DNA of 46,522 nucleotides, from positions 1 through 46,522 of the forward strand of contig DGIK01000135.1 in the NCBI GenBank assembly GCA_002393195.1. Direction: 5' to 3'. The position numbers were made by a program, and so were the translations under genes. Positions within the stretch are counted from its first letter, which is position 1. Each line of letters begins with the position of its first letter. This document shows positions 15,599 through 25,180 of this stretch, piece after piece. The notes beneath the pieces were generated by a model, which made no database searches, was not told the origin of the DNA, and saw nothing but the letters and a program-made list of their open reading frames with translations. This stretch comes from Bacteroidales bacterium UBA3824 (GTDB lineage Bacteria > Bacteroidota > Bacteroidia > Bacteroidales > UBA3824).

Positions 15599-17998
15599 TT
15601 AACTTGTCTGTTCGTCGTCCGTCGTTAAATGTTTTTCTGCATTTTGTGATGCCGTGATAAGGCCATCAAGCTTTTTCAAAAATGTTTCTGTTGTCTCTTC
15701 TTTTTCAACTTCAAAATAGAAATTGTTAGAATGGGCATCAGGTGTGGTTGGGTCTTTTATTTTTTTCCCATTCCAATTCTCGTTCATTAAACAAACGGTG
15801 TTGTTGAAATAATAGGTGAAGAAATATTGTTTATATTTAAACCTAATATTCCATCCCCAAAAGAAATGACAATTGTTTACTTTTTGGTTACATTCAATAT
15901 TCTTCTTATTCACTAAATCCGCAAGAATTGGATTGCAGTGCATATCGTCTAGGATAACATTCTCATAAGCGTGCCAAGAACAACCTCTTGTCGCCCAGAT
16001 AACAACATTTCCGTAAGTTGTGCCAAGTATTTTACCTGACTCTCTACAATTATCAATTAAAGTTGTATGCGACAACATATATTTCCAACCCTTACATTCC
16101 TCGTTAATAGAATTGTCATTGTTTCTTCTAAAACAATCTTTCAATTTATCTGTAACAAGATTTTTCCAATTCTCATCATTTCTTATGAGAGGAATTTTTT
16201 CACTTGGATTATCCTGATCGTATTGTGATATCAGAACTTTAACAAGTTTATAATTCTTTGTTTCATTTTGCAGCCATAAATTACTCAGTAAATCAGTTCT
16301 TTCTTTAAGGCTTTGACTGAATGAGACTTTCTCACAATCATCATTTTCAAATAGCGTACTAATACATCCTTTTAATAATCGGTGACTTTCAGCGTATATG
16401 ATATCATTTTCAGAAAAAATACCATTTAGGATTTTCGAAGCCTTAATACATTCTTCTTCAACTTGTTTTTTTGCGTGATATTGGTTGCCTAATTCAAAGG
16501 ATACAAATTCATTTGCCAAAGCATTGTAAATTGTATGGCTTTTTGCAGAGAAATTTTCTATAAGCCTTAATGCAGCGTGATATGCAGCACTATCTATTGT
16601 CGAATTTTCAATGATATTCCACACAACTCGCATCCATTGAGACAAACTTGTTGTATCTGAACTATTTATGAAATATCTCATCAAAGCATAAAAAGCCACC
16701 CGTGACGGGTAGGTTTCTCTATTATCATTATTTTTATCTCCAAAATATAGGTTCCATTTTGGTTCATTCTCTTTACGATTCCAAACTGCTTGGCAATCAC
16801 TTAGTATGCTGTTGTCTTTCTCGCATAATGCGTCCCAAATATTGAATATTGGAGATAGACAATTTTCAACGCCGCATTTATCAATCACATATTCATAGAT
16901 ATCAAATGGAACAAAATTATCCTTTGATGGATACAGTGGCATTTCTTCTTGAATCCTTTTATTAAAAGCATCATATTCATCCTGTTCATTCTTCTGTTCA
17001 TCATTCAAAGAGTTTCGTTCTTTTTCTGTTTTAGTGTTCTTGGCATACCAACATCTCCATACATTCATAAAATGTCGGTTGAAGAAACTCATAATCAATG
17101 TGTCCGGTAATTCTTTTGCACCTTCTTTTCCTTGATTTGCAACTTTCCAAAACAAATCCAACCAAATGCCATCAATGCCTGTATATATTTGCTTGGGTTC
17201 GTCATAGTTACCTTTCCATCGATTGAGCAAATCTGTTTTTGATTTTTCTTCAAGATATTGCTCCAAACTTGCCTTGAAGTTCTCAAAAGGAGTCAATGTT
17301 TTTCCACGAGCATTCATCTTCACGTATGTCTCATCAGACATTTTATGCTCGCCCATATCAACAAAATGAAACGTAATTGGACAATTGCAACCACTTGTTA
17401 ACCGTTCTGCAAAACCTTGAAAATTGGAATTCTTACTAATTTGATGATGTATTTCATCAAGCATTGTCATCATTCCGACAATAGTTGGATCTTTTTTCCA
17501 ATCAGGATAAAACCAAGATTGATTCTCAACAAAGCATTGAATGCAGCGATGTTTGTGTTGTTTGTCTAATTTCTTTTCATATTCTTCTGTTGGAATAACA
17601 TCTTTTTCCACAATGACTTCACAAAATTCGCGAGATGATTGTCGTGTCGCATAAGAAAATCTGCGAAGTATGTCGTTGCAAATACAATTTTTTTTATGAT
17701 TACACGTGGAAACGGACTGACATTTTTCAAAAACATATTTATGAAAAAGAAAGAGTGTTGTCAGACGTTGCTGTCCGTCAAATGGAATGAACTTATTGCC
17801 ATCTACTCGTCCATAAACGAAATCGAAAAACAGCGATTTATCATTTTCATTTACTGCATCTATCATTTTTTTGACAAGAGACTTCCTAACATCTGCGGAC
17901 TTCGCATCTGTACGTCCTTGAGCATAGTCTCTTTGTATGATAGGTATTTCTATTTTATACTTACATATCAATTGATAGAATGAATATATATCGTTCAT
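15599..17998 (-). CDS. DUF262 protein, second gene of a GmrSD-like pair
   Basis: 799 residues. The N-terminal DUF262 (ParB/GmrS-like) domain has IPIIQRDYAQGR (18-29), FIPFDGQQRLTT (70-81) and VKMNARGKTLTPFENFKASLE (about 226-246), the conserved blocks linked to nucleotide-dependent DNA processing. A central Cys/His-rich patch (about 93-110: CQSVSTCNHKKNCIC) could bind metal. The long C-terminal part (250-799) is not recognised and lacks an obvious HNH motif. Its start codon overlaps the stop of the upstream DUF262-DUF1524 gene (ATGA at 17995-17998), so the two are translationally coupled and probably act together. The gene is AT-rich compared with the sugar genes around it, which suggests transfer. 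Confidence 0.82.
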   Translation of the reverse strand: MNDIYSFYQLICKYKIEIPIIQRDYAQGRTDAKSADVRKSLVKKMIDAVNENDKSLFFDFVYGRVDGNKFIPFDGQQRLTTLFLFHKYVFEKCQSVSTCNHKKNCICNDILRRFSYATRQSSREFCEVIVEKDVIPTEEYEKKLDKQHKHRCIQCFVENQSWFYPDWKKDPTIVGMMTMLDEIHHQISKNSNFQGFAERLTSGCNCPITFHFVDMGEHKMSDETYVKMNARGKTLTPFENFKASLEQYLEEKSKTDLLNRWKGNYDEPKQIYTGIDGIWLDLFWKVANQGKEGAKELPDTLIMSFFNRHFMNVWRCWYAKNTKTEKERNSLNDEQKNEQDEYDAFNKRIQEEMPLYPSKDNFVPFDIYEYVIDKCGVENCLSPIFNIWDALCEKDNSILSDCQAVWNRKENEPKWNLYFGDKNNDNRETYPSRVAFYALMRYFINSSDTTSLSQWMRVVWNIIENSTIDSAAYHAALRLIENFSAKSHTIYNALANEFVSFELGNQYHAKKQVEEECIKASKILNGIFSENDIIYAESHRLLKGCISTLFENDDCEKVSFSQSLKERTDLLSNLWLQNETKNYKLVKVLISQYDQDNPSEKIPLIRNDENWKNLVTDKLKDCFRRNNDNSINEECKGWKYMLSHTTLIDNCRESGKILGTTYGNVVIWATRGCSWHAYENVILDDMHCNPILADLVNKKNIECNQKVNNCHFFWGWNIRFKYKQYFFTYYFNNTVCLMNENWNGKKIKDPTTPDAHSNNFYFEVEKEETTETFLKKLDGLITASQNAEKHLTTDDEQTS

Positions 17999-19833
17999 TT
18001 TTGACCTCCTTTCTTTATAACGCCATATTTTAAACCTTCATCCTCGGTTTGCAAAACCGCATCTAAATTTAAATATGCAGCCACAACTTTTGTTATTGCT
18101 GTAACATATTCCTCTCCTGCCTTCTTGTCCCAAAGTAATGGATTGGGCGAAGAGGGAGAATAATGTTTGAAAAAGACGTTTCTTGTGCAAATAGGCACAA
18201 ACAATGATTCTGCTTCAACATTTTCGTATTCAGCCAACTTTGCTCTTTTTTCAGGATACAATTTATTGTTGAATGAAGCATTTTTGTCGCCTTGCAAAAG
18301 TGCCAAATTGGTTAGATGGTCGTCTTTTTCAAAGTTTGAAGAAAACGAAATTGTATTATCGTCATTTGTTTGTTTTGTTATAGATTCCCCCATAAAGGCT
18401 CCAATAATGGCTTTGTATGTGTTTTCGTCTACATTTTCACTTGTTTCCTTATCTTTCAAATAATTGTTTAGTTCAGCAATACCTTCTACTGCAACATTAT
18501 CCAAATACCCTTTGATTTTTGAGAATTGTTCTGCATTCCAACTTGCTTTTTTTTCATTTTGAGCGTGAATATGTTCCAACGACCATTTCATTTTAGATGC
18601 CTCATAGTGTTTATCAAACGGATAACGAGAGACTTCACTCGTTTGATTTTGTATTGTAGCGAGGTTAAATAACAGCAAAACATTGTGAATCTTAATTTTA
18701 TCGCTATTGTTACTATATTCCCAATCAGCAAAAATGACCTCTTTTTCGTTATCAATACCAATTGTTTTTTGACAACGTACTATCACACCAGCCCGAAAAT
18801 CGTCTTTGGGTTTATTTGACTCACGTAATAATTCGCATAACATAGACATTTTATTTTCGCCTTTCTGATTCATCAAGTAGCCAACATAATGATATAACTG
18901 TCTATTATCATACCACGACTTCATTATGCGAAAATATTTTTGAATATCGCGCCATTGTTTTTCCCAACCTTCTTTTATAATTTTATTAGCATACTTTGAA
19001 AAAATGAAATAATCGTTGTGTTTCAATTCTTTATCTACATCGAAGTTTTCACAACGTAAAATCATCTCCAATAGGAAATCTATCCTTGTGCAATTGAATC
19101 TTGGATGTTCAGGTTCAGGATTGATAAAATACCAAAACGAATTATCGTGTAATATTTGCTCCATTCTGTCCCATTCCCCTGCCATTTCCAATTGTTTAAG
19201 TCTTAATGCATCATTATTCATTTTATTGAAATTATCGTCTTTCATTAAAAGTGCTTTTACCAACTCAGCATTACTCAGCGATATTTTGCCTGAATTTAGA
19301 CGTTTGAAGACTTCGTATGCATTTTCTTCGATCTCATACCAAATGACCTTACACGAATATTTTAGTTTGTTAATAAATGTAGATGAGGACTTAACCCTCC
19401 ATTTTTCGATTTCTTTTTTTGCCTTGCTCATAAAGAAAAAATCTATATTCGTCTCATCTTCTTTATTCGTCTCATCTTCTTTATTCGCTATCTCTTTTAT
19501 ATAATCTCCACTTTTATGACGAGTTTTGTATTCGAGAGTCAAAGATTGATTGTCCAAAAGATTTAAAATAATCCATATAGTAGTCAGACGTTGTTGACCG
19601 TCAATTACTTCATAAATATCATTATCACTTTTCTTGACTACCAAAGGTTGTAAGCAATACCACGTTTCTTCTTTTGAGTCAGAATCAAGCAACTCCTGAG
19701 GTTCAAATTCATTAACGTCATTCAGCAAATCCTTGACCTGCTGCTCCGTCCACCGATACCCACGTTGATACGAAGGTATGAAAAACTTCATTCCTAACAG
19801 TTCACTTACCGTTTTTAGTTCAATTTTCGCCAT
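17995..19833 (-). CDS. DUF262-DUF1524 (GmrSD-like) putative restriction endonuclease, first gene of pair
   Basis: 612 residues. DUF262 blocks: FIPSYQRGYRW (18-28), VIDGQQRLTT (76-85) and FKRLNSGKISLSNAEL (176-191). The C-terminal DUF1524 region has the His-Me/HNH-type motif SLEHIHAQN (418-426) and TNLALLQGDKNASFNNKLYPEKR-like block (508-530). In GmrSD this combination gives a type IV enzyme that cuts modified phage DNA with nucleotide hydrolysis; here the DUF1524 half remains fused to the first DUF262 and a second, longer DUF262 protein is added. An 18-bp tandem duplication encodes KEDETN twice (about 118-129). Base composition is AT-rich like its partner. A defence role is inferred from family, not shown. 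Confidence 0.85.
   Translation of the reverse strand: MAKIELKTVSELLGMKFFIPSYQRGYRWTEQQVKDLLNDVNEFEPQELLDSDSKEETWYCLQPLVVKKSDNDIYEVIDGQQRLTTIWIILNLLDNQSLTLEYKTRHKSGDYIKEIANKEDETNKEDETNIDFFFMSKAKKEIEKWRVKSSSTFINKLKYSCKVIWYEIEENAYEVFKRLNSGKISLSNAELVKALLMKDDNFNKMNNDALRLKQLEMAGEWDRMEQILHDNSFWYFINPEPEHPRFNCTRIDFLLEMILRCENFDVDKELKHNDYFIFSKYANKIIKEGWEKQWRDIQKYFRIMKSWYDNRQLYHYVGYLMNQKGENKMSMLCELLRESNKPKDDFRAGVIVRCQKTIGIDNEKEVIFADWEYSNNSDKIKIHNVLLLFNLATIQNQTSEVSRYPFDKHYEASKMKWSLEHIHAQNEKKASWNAEQFSKIKGYLDNVAVEGIAELNNYLKDKETSENVDENTYKAIIGAFMGESITKQTNDDNTISFSSNFEKDDHLTNLALLQGDKNASFNNKLYPEKRAKLAEYENVEAESLFVPICTRNVFFKHYSPSSPNPLLWDKKAGEEYVTAITKVVAAYLNLDAVLQTEDEGLKYGVIKKGGQK
19447..19482. repeat. 18-bp tandem duplication inside the DUF262-DUF1524 gene
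   Basis: The unit attcgtctcatcttcttt occurs twice head to tail (19447-19464, 19465-19482), adding six residues in frame. It falls in a charged stretch between the DUF262 blocks. Confidence 0.85.
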
Positions 19834-19859
19834 TAGTTGTATCGTTAACTATTTCACTG

Positions 19860-19889
19860 CAAATGTAACTATATTTTTTTATATTACAA
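19860..19889 (-). promoter_or_regulatory. Promoter of the DUF262 gene pair
   Basis: Minus-strand TTG (19889-19887), 19-nt spacer and TACATTTG (19867-19860), 26 nt before the ATG at 19833. This is the only promoter seen for both genes. Confidence 0.7.
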
Positions 19890-20063
19890 TTTTTTTTTAC
19901 AATCTTTTGTTCGTTTTTGTCTGCTCGTTTTTCAATTAATGATATCGTCAAATATTTATGCATATAACACAGAGGGGAAAATGCCGTCTGTAATCAATAA
20001 TTTACCCAATAAAATATATCCCTTATGCGTTTTATAAATAAACAATTAAACTTGTTAAAACAA

Positions 20064-20585
20064 ATGACTTGTAACACCCTTGACGAGGTACGCTCCAATA
20101 TCGACCGTATCGACGACAATATCATAAAACTAATTGCCGAGCGTGGCACTTACGTATCGCAGGCGTCAAAATTCAAGAAAAACGAGGAAGGCGTCAAAGA
20201 CACTTCGCGTGTGGAGAAAGTAATCCAAAAAGTCCGTGCCAAGGCTTTAACCTACGGCGCAAATCCCGATATGGTGGAAACGCTTTATCGTCAGATGATT
20301 GCGTCGTTTGTAAAAATGGAGATGAAAGAGTTTCACGAAAATACGCCGGTAAATCTTTTAGACAATTTGTCGCGAATTTTTACCACAGAATTGGGCGCTC
20401 AGCGCATTGCGCGAAACCTCAATCTGCCCGCCAATACCGACGTAGTGGAATATTGCAAATCCAAAATTCAATCCCCATCGTGCAATATCACTCGCAACGG
20501 CAAAAACTTCTATTGCGACATCGACGGCATCATAATCACCGTTAATGCGCACAGTTTCACCATTATAACGGCGCACAAAAAGTAA
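20064..20585 (+). CDS. AroQ-type chorismate mutase fused to a DUF3781 domain
   Basis: 173 residues from the ATG at 20064 (an in-frame ATG at 20025 would add 13 residues). Residues about 4-88 form an AroQ helical bundle: LDEVRSNIDRIDDNIIKLIAERGTYV, KFKKNEEGVKDTSRVEKVI and NPDMVETLYRQMIASFV, with the Arg, Lys, Arg and Gln positions of the active site. Residues about 96-173 match DUF3781 (LLDNLSRI, ELGAQRIARNL, GKNFYCDIDG, VNAHSFTIIT). Chorismate mutase makes prephenate for Phe/Tyr; stand-alone single-domain forms also occur in secondary metabolism. The role of DUF3781 is unknown. No aromatic-pathway gene is nearby, so a housekeeping role is not clear. Confidence 0.75.
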   Translation: MTCNTLDEVRSNIDRIDDNIIKLIAERGTYVSQASKFKKNEEGVKDTSRVEKVIQKVRAKALTYGANPDMVETLYRQMIASFVKMEMKEFHENTPVNLLDNLSRIFTTELGAQRIARNLNLPANTDVVEYCKSKIQSPSCNITRNGKNFYCDIDGIIITVNAHSFTIITAHKK

Positions 20586-20723
20586 CTTCAAATCATCCAA
20601 ATCGACAAATATATCTCGTGCCGTGTCGTATCCGGCGTTGGCTGATTTTATGAGCCACTTTTTGCCTTGGACGTGGCGAAGTGCGAGGAGGTGTAGGGGG
20701 TGAAATAGGAGATTCATCAAACC

Positions 20724-23207
20724 TTACAATCCACCTTTTCCAAAATAACTGTACCTCGTATCATCGGGATTGACAACTATCTGTTCCACAACGATTTCGG
20801 GGTCAATCATAATGATTTTTAACGTGTGCTTGCCTGCCGAAATGTCATCGAAACCAACCTCCAACCAACGCATATTGTCGAAAACTTCGTCGCGGCGTGG
20901 TAGTCGCCTGCCGTTCTTATAACCGCTGAGCAATAGGCGGTTGGTCTGTGGCAGAGGCTTCAAAACCTTAGAACGGGCGATATTTTGCGGCGTGTATTCT
21001 TGGAATATGTCGTTGAAACCTTGACGAGCATCAATTACCCGAACTGTCTGATTGTCAATCTGTACACCGATGCGCAAACCTCGCTCAGGATAGATGTCCT
21101 GCGTGGGAAGGATGCCGATGGCTATTCTGCCGTTTTGCACGATGTCGATTTCATATTCCATTTTTGCGCCACTGTTTTCTGCCATCACGTCCTTTGCGCC
21201 CATACAACCCTCACCGCGACCAAGGTCGGGAAGAAAAATCCATCCGTCGTCCTTGCGTGTGTATTTGTACGACGGAATCGAATATTCCTTGCTGTCGGAC
21301 GAGGGACTGAGACTATTGAACACCTTGAAACCGAGCGTCATAGGATTGACATTATGGTCAGGAATCGACCATTTTGTGTAGCCGATATGGTTGTCTTGCA
21401 TAATGCCGCGCCATTTGCCGCCCGCAAGTTGATTGTTGTAATAATCAGAAAGACGTTTGTCCTTTTCCATCAAGTAATTGATTGTAAGGCTGTCGCCGAT
21501 GGTTGCGCAATTATAAATCTGAGCCACTCCCGCACCCGCAACTGCCGGATAATAAACCAATTGGAAGAAAGCGTCCTGCATTTCGGCAGGAATCCGCTCC
21601 TTCAACGCCTCGCAGCGCACCACAAGTTGCTGCCAAAGACTGCCGGTTTTGAGCATTTCTTCATAATTAAAAATGCCCGGATACTGCACTTCGGGTTTGC
21701 GCCAAAGGTTGTATTTGGTGTATTTTGCAATGATGTCGGCGGTCTCGGCGGCAAAATCTTCGCCAAAGACACTCTTTGTAAACGCCTCTAAATAAGCCTG
21801 TTCGTCGCCGGGATTGATGGCGTCGGGATTCCAAGCATAATGCATAATGAAATCAATAGGCACTTCCTTGGGTTTGAGGTCGCCAACGTTGATAATCCAA
21901 ATCCTGTCGATGCCGCTCGCGTATGCAAGGTGCAGTTGTTCGCGTAGTTTTGGAATAGTGGTGGTATTAATCCAACGGTCGTTCCACGGGCCACCGTTCA
22001 TATCTATGTGATAATATAGCCCTAAGCCACCCTTGCGTTTGCGTTCAAAATCGCGTCCCTTGCGGCGGATGTAGCCCCAATTGTTGTCGCAAAAAAGCAA
22101 TGTAACATCGTCGGGCACAGTCATCCCCGCGTCGTAATAACGCTGCACCTCGGTAAAAATAGCCCACAACTGCGGCACGGCATCGGGTTTGCCGTAAATG
22201 TCTTTGATGATTTTTCGCTGAGCGTCAACGACTTTGCGCAAAGTGTTGATATTTTCGGCATCGTCGCCCTTGCCCATTGCCACATCGCCGTCGCCACGCA
22301 TTCCGATTGTAACAATATTGTCATAATTCTTGTTGCGCAACATTCCCTCGCGGAAAAACTGTTCTATGTTATCCTTGTTGGTGGAATAGTCCCACGTGCC
22401 GATTTGGTCTTTGCGGCGGAGATATTCTTGATGGCTGCGCATCATTGGTTCGTGGTGCGAGGTGCCCATCACAATACCATATTCGTCGGCAAGGCGCGGA
22501 CTTTCGGGGTCGTCTTCGTTGAAAGCCGTCGCCCACATTGCCGGCCATAAGTAATTGGCTTTGAGACGCAAAAGCAATTCAAACATCTTGGCGTATGCCT
22601 TAGAATTGACTCCGCCAAAATTGTTGGTACACCATCCGCCAAACGAAGGCCACTCGTCGTTGATAAAAATGCCACGGTACTTGACTTTGGGCGACGGCTG
22701 CACAATACGTCCGCCGTCGTAATATACTTCATCACAATGTTTTACGGGAACATCTGCCCACCAATACCACGGCGATACTCCAATGCGTTGGCTGATTTCG
22801 TAAATGCCGTAGATAGTGCCGCGCTTGTCGCTGCCCGCGATAATGAGGTTGCCGTCCACGATGTCAATCAGATACGACTCCCACTGTCCGCGCACCTTGC
22901 TGACGTCGATTTTTTTCTGTTTTACAAGTCGGTCAATTACAGTGCTTTTGCCAATTGTTCCGGCGACAATCACAGGCGCATTGCCGTCAGACAAGTCATA
23001 ATTGTTTATAACTTTTGACGCCACGCCCGACACCTTTCTAATGTCGTCGCCGAGGTCGTTGGCGGCACGTATTACGCCCTTCCAATCGTTGTCGGACACC
23101 ACAATCTGAGCCGCCCTGCCGTCCTTAACAATGCAAAAACGTCCGTCGGCAAATGTCTGAATCGCCGACAGAATAATAATTAATAAAGTCAGAAGTTGTC
23201 TTTTCAT
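20724..23207 (-). CDS. Exported GH115 xylan alpha-1,2-(4-O-methyl)glucuronidase
   Basis: 827 residues from the ATG at 23207 (an upstream in-frame TTG is rejected). A Sec signal ends near Phe-Ala-Asp. The N-terminal alpha/beta domain is followed by the catalytic barrel with KVKYRGIFINDEWPS, LLLRLKANYLWPAMW, MGTSHHEPMMR and IGMRGDGD, all GH115 hallmarks, then helical and C-terminal beta-sandwich domains. GH115 removes GlcA or MeGlcA from internal as well as terminal xylose of polymeric xylan. It lies 72 nt after the GH29 gene on the same strand. A second GH115 (33968-36517) is only partly similar, which suggests a division of substrates. Confidence 0.92.
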   Translation of the reverse strand: MKRQLLTLLIIILSAIQTFADGRFCIVKDGRAAQIVVSDNDWKGVIRAANDLGDDIRKVSGVASKVINNYDLSDGNAPVIVAGTIGKSTVIDRLVKQKKIDVSKVRGQWESYLIDIVDGNLIIAGSDKRGTIYGIYEISQRIGVSPWYWWADVPVKHCDEVYYDGGRIVQPSPKVKYRGIFINDEWPSFGGWCTNNFGGVNSKAYAKMFELLLRLKANYLWPAMWATAFNEDDPESPRLADEYGIVMGTSHHEPMMRSHQEYLRRKDQIGTWDYSTNKDNIEQFFREGMLRNKNYDNIVTIGMRGDGDVAMGKGDDAENINTLRKVVDAQRKIIKDIYGKPDAVPQLWAIFTEVQRYYDAGMTVPDDVTLLFCDNNWGYIRRKGRDFERKRKGGLGLYYHIDMNGGPWNDRWINTTTIPKLREQLHLAYASGIDRIWIINVGDLKPKEVPIDFIMHYAWNPDAINPGDEQAYLEAFTKSVFGEDFAAETADIIAKYTKYNLWRKPEVQYPGIFNYEEMLKTGSLWQQLVVRCEALKERIPAEMQDAFFQLVYYPAVAGAGVAQIYNCATIGDSLTINYLMEKDKRLSDYYNNQLAGGKWRGIMQDNHIGYTKWSIPDHNVNPMTLGFKVFNSLSPSSDSKEYSIPSYKYTRKDDGWIFLPDLGRGEGCMGAKDVMAENSGAKMEYEIDIVQNGRIAIGILPTQDIYPERGLRIGVQIDNQTVRVIDARQGFNDIFQEYTPQNIARSKVLKPLPQTNRLLLSGYKNGRRLPRRDEVFDNMRWLEVGFDDISAGKHTLKIIMIDPEIVVEQIVVNPDDTRYSYFGKGGL

Positions 23208-23279
23208 TTTAACTTTCAATTTTCAGTTTCTCAATTTCCAATCCCTTCCTGCGTCAGCACAATCTTCTCAATCGTTCCG

Positions 23280-25025
23280 TCAGCGCGGCAAATCATTATT
23301 TGTAACCACCTCAATATCGCCATATCCAAGCCTGTCGCCCTCGGCAAGGCGGTCGGCTTCAAAACGGAGGATTTTGGCTCGTATGGGCGAAAATTTCACG
23401 GTCTGCCATATCGGATTGTTGACGATGTTGGAAAACTCGCCCGAGGAGATTTTTTCCCAATTTTGCCAATCTTTCGATGCCCAAAGCGTGTAATGCGTAA
23501 CAAGTCCGTTGCGTGTGTCTTGCGGCGGAAGATAGCGGAACGAGGTGATAGTCTGTTCGTTGTCGTAATCGATAAACATCTGTTTGGGCGACGGCATAAA
23601 GATATGCAGGTTTGACGACAGTTTTTCGCCCGAATTGGGAATGTCGGCTGTGAGTTCGGGCGCAAGATACGCCGATGTGCGCTTGATGATGGGTTTGCAT
23701 TTGGAATCCAACACTGTGAACCTCAGTGCGTTGGCATTAACAGTTGGGAAACATATAATCCTCCGACGTCCTATGGTGGTGAGTCCGTCGCCATTGTTTG
23801 CAAGTTGGTCTTTGAGCGGAATCCATTTGCCATCAACGAAAGCTTCGAGCGAGAATTTTTTTACTCGCTGACCATACCTGATGTCTTCCTCCGCTACAAA
23901 ACGATTGACAGCCGTAGTTTTCTTAAAGGTGATAACAGTTTGATTGTCAATAGTTTTCATCTTGGCATTGGCGGCAAGGTCGTTTTTGAAAACCTCCTGA
24001 ATCATCTTATTGAAAGCGATTCCACGCAGGCTGTCGTTTGGGTGGATGCGACCGTTGGGGGCAATCGGAAAATTGAGCAACAATGTAGAATTGCGTCCAA
24101 CACTCTTGTAATACGTGTCCATCAGTTTTGAGAGGCTCTTTACGTGTTCGTTTTCGGTGTCGTGATAAAACCATCCCGGACGTATGCTCGTGTTGGTTTC
24201 GCCGGGGCACCACACATCGCCGTCCTCAACTCCAAAATGCAACATTTGGAAAGGCGTGTCGCCGGTACGGTACATCAGGCTCCAATTGGTTTCGCCGATG
24301 TTGCCCGCCTCGGTGCCCACCCAACGGATGTCGCCACGATCGCCGCCGTCGTTCCAAATCAGGCATTTTGGCTGCAACTCGCGAATCATCTTGAAAGTTT
24401 CTGCCCAGCCGTAATATGTCTTGCCGTCGATGCGCCTTGTTTCGTTAGCGCCGCCATACCATCCGTCGCCGCCGTTAGCCCCGTCAAACCAAACCTCAAA
24501 CATTTCGCCATATTCGGTGAGGAGTTCGCGGAGTTGATTGCGGAAATATGTAACGTATTCGGGGCGACCATATTCGGGATGGTTGCGATCCCACGGCGAA
24601 AGATAGACGGCAAATTTCAATCCCTCCGCCTTGCACGCCTCGGCGAGTTCTCTCACAACGTCGCCCTTGCCGCCCTTCCACGGGGTGTTTTTTACGGAAT
24701 AATCGGTAAATTTCGACGGCCACATACAAAATCCGCAGTGGTGTTTGGCGGTGAAAATAATGCCCTTCATACCTGATTGACGGCACACCTTAGCCCATTG
24801 TCGGCAGTCAAGGTCCGAGGGGTTGAAAAGTTCGAGAGCCTCGTTGCCAAATCCCCACTCTTGGTCGGTGTAAGTATTTAAGGAATAATGAATAAAGGCA
24901 TACATCTCCATATCCTGCCATTGGATTTGGTTGTTGCTTGGCACTGGTCCGCACGGTGCAACGCTCTGCGCATCAGCCATCAATGCCGATGCAGAAATTG
25001 CTATTGATAAAATAAGTCTTTTCAT
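23280..25025 (-). CDS. Exported GH29 alpha-L-fucosidase with C-terminal F5/8-like domain
   Basis: 581 residues from the ATG at 25025; codons in frame above it would give a non-signal N-terminus. A Sec signal ends near Ala-Asp-Ala-Gln. The barrel carries YAFIHYSLNTYTDQEWGFG, the AKHHCGFCMWPSKFTDYSV block and nucleophile Asp in EVWFDGANG, a GH29 subfamily-B-like pattern. C-terminal residues (about 440-580) form a discoidin-like domain (FRYLPPQDTRNG, LRFEADRLAEGDRLGYGDIEV). The substrate could be fucosylated hemicellulose or host glycan; linkage cannot be read from sequence. It is divergent from the AraC gene and probably co-transcribed with GH115. Confidence 0.9.
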   Translation of the reverse strand: MKRLILSIAISASALMADAQSVAPCGPVPSNNQIQWQDMEMYAFIHYSLNTYTDQEWGFGNEALELFNPSDLDCRQWAKVCRQSGMKGIIFTAKHHCGFCMWPSKFTDYSVKNTPWKGGKGDVVRELAEACKAEGLKFAVYLSPWDRNHPEYGRPEYVTYFRNQLRELLTEYGEMFEVWFDGANGGDGWYGGANETRRIDGKTYYGWAETFKMIRELQPKCLIWNDGGDRGDIRWVGTEAGNIGETNWSLMYRTGDTPFQMLHFGVEDGDVWCPGETNTSIRPGWFYHDTENEHVKSLSKLMDTYYKSVGRNSTLLLNFPIAPNGRIHPNDSLRGIAFNKMIQEVFKNDLAANAKMKTIDNQTVITFKKTTAVNRFVAEEDIRYGQRVKKFSLEAFVDGKWIPLKDQLANNGDGLTTIGRRRIICFPTVNANALRFTVLDSKCKPIIKRTSAYLAPELTADIPNSGEKLSSNLHIFMPSPKQMFIDYDNEQTITSFRYLPPQDTRNGLVTHYTLWASKDWQNWEKISSGEFSNIVNNPIWQTVKFSPIRAKILRFEADRLAEGDRLGYGDIEVVTNNDLPR

Positions 25026-25100
25026 AACGCTAATCGATTTTGTCAACGCAAAGAAACCAAATAAAACGCTACATTCCAAATTTCAGGCTATAAAAGTCGA

Positions 25101-25112
25101 TATTGTACAATA
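25101..25112. promoter_or_regulatory. Perfect 12-bp palindrome between GH29 and araC-like genes
   Basis: TATTGTACAATA is a perfect dyad in the 155-nt divergent intergenic region. It could be an operator. A single site and AT-rich sequence make this weak; AraC proteins usually bind direct repeats. Confidence 0.25.
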
Positions 25113-25180
25113 GTTTATCGTTTTTGTTATGCAATCAGCCAAAAAAGCGTTATATTTGCCGAAACAATTGCTTATGAATT

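Noticed and set aside
20358..20720. Minus-strand 120-codon frame opposite the chorismate mutase gene
   Set aside because: Its first third (20586-20720) lies in a non-coding gap and looks slightly protein-like, but most of it is antisense to the DUF3781 domain and nothing is recognised.
23215..23300. A 21-codon frame (MICRADGTIEKIVLTQEGIGN-like end) after the GH29 stop
   Set aside because: It could hint at a frameshifted C-terminus, but GH29 ends naturally after its discoidin domain (GYGDIEV), so a truncation is not needed.
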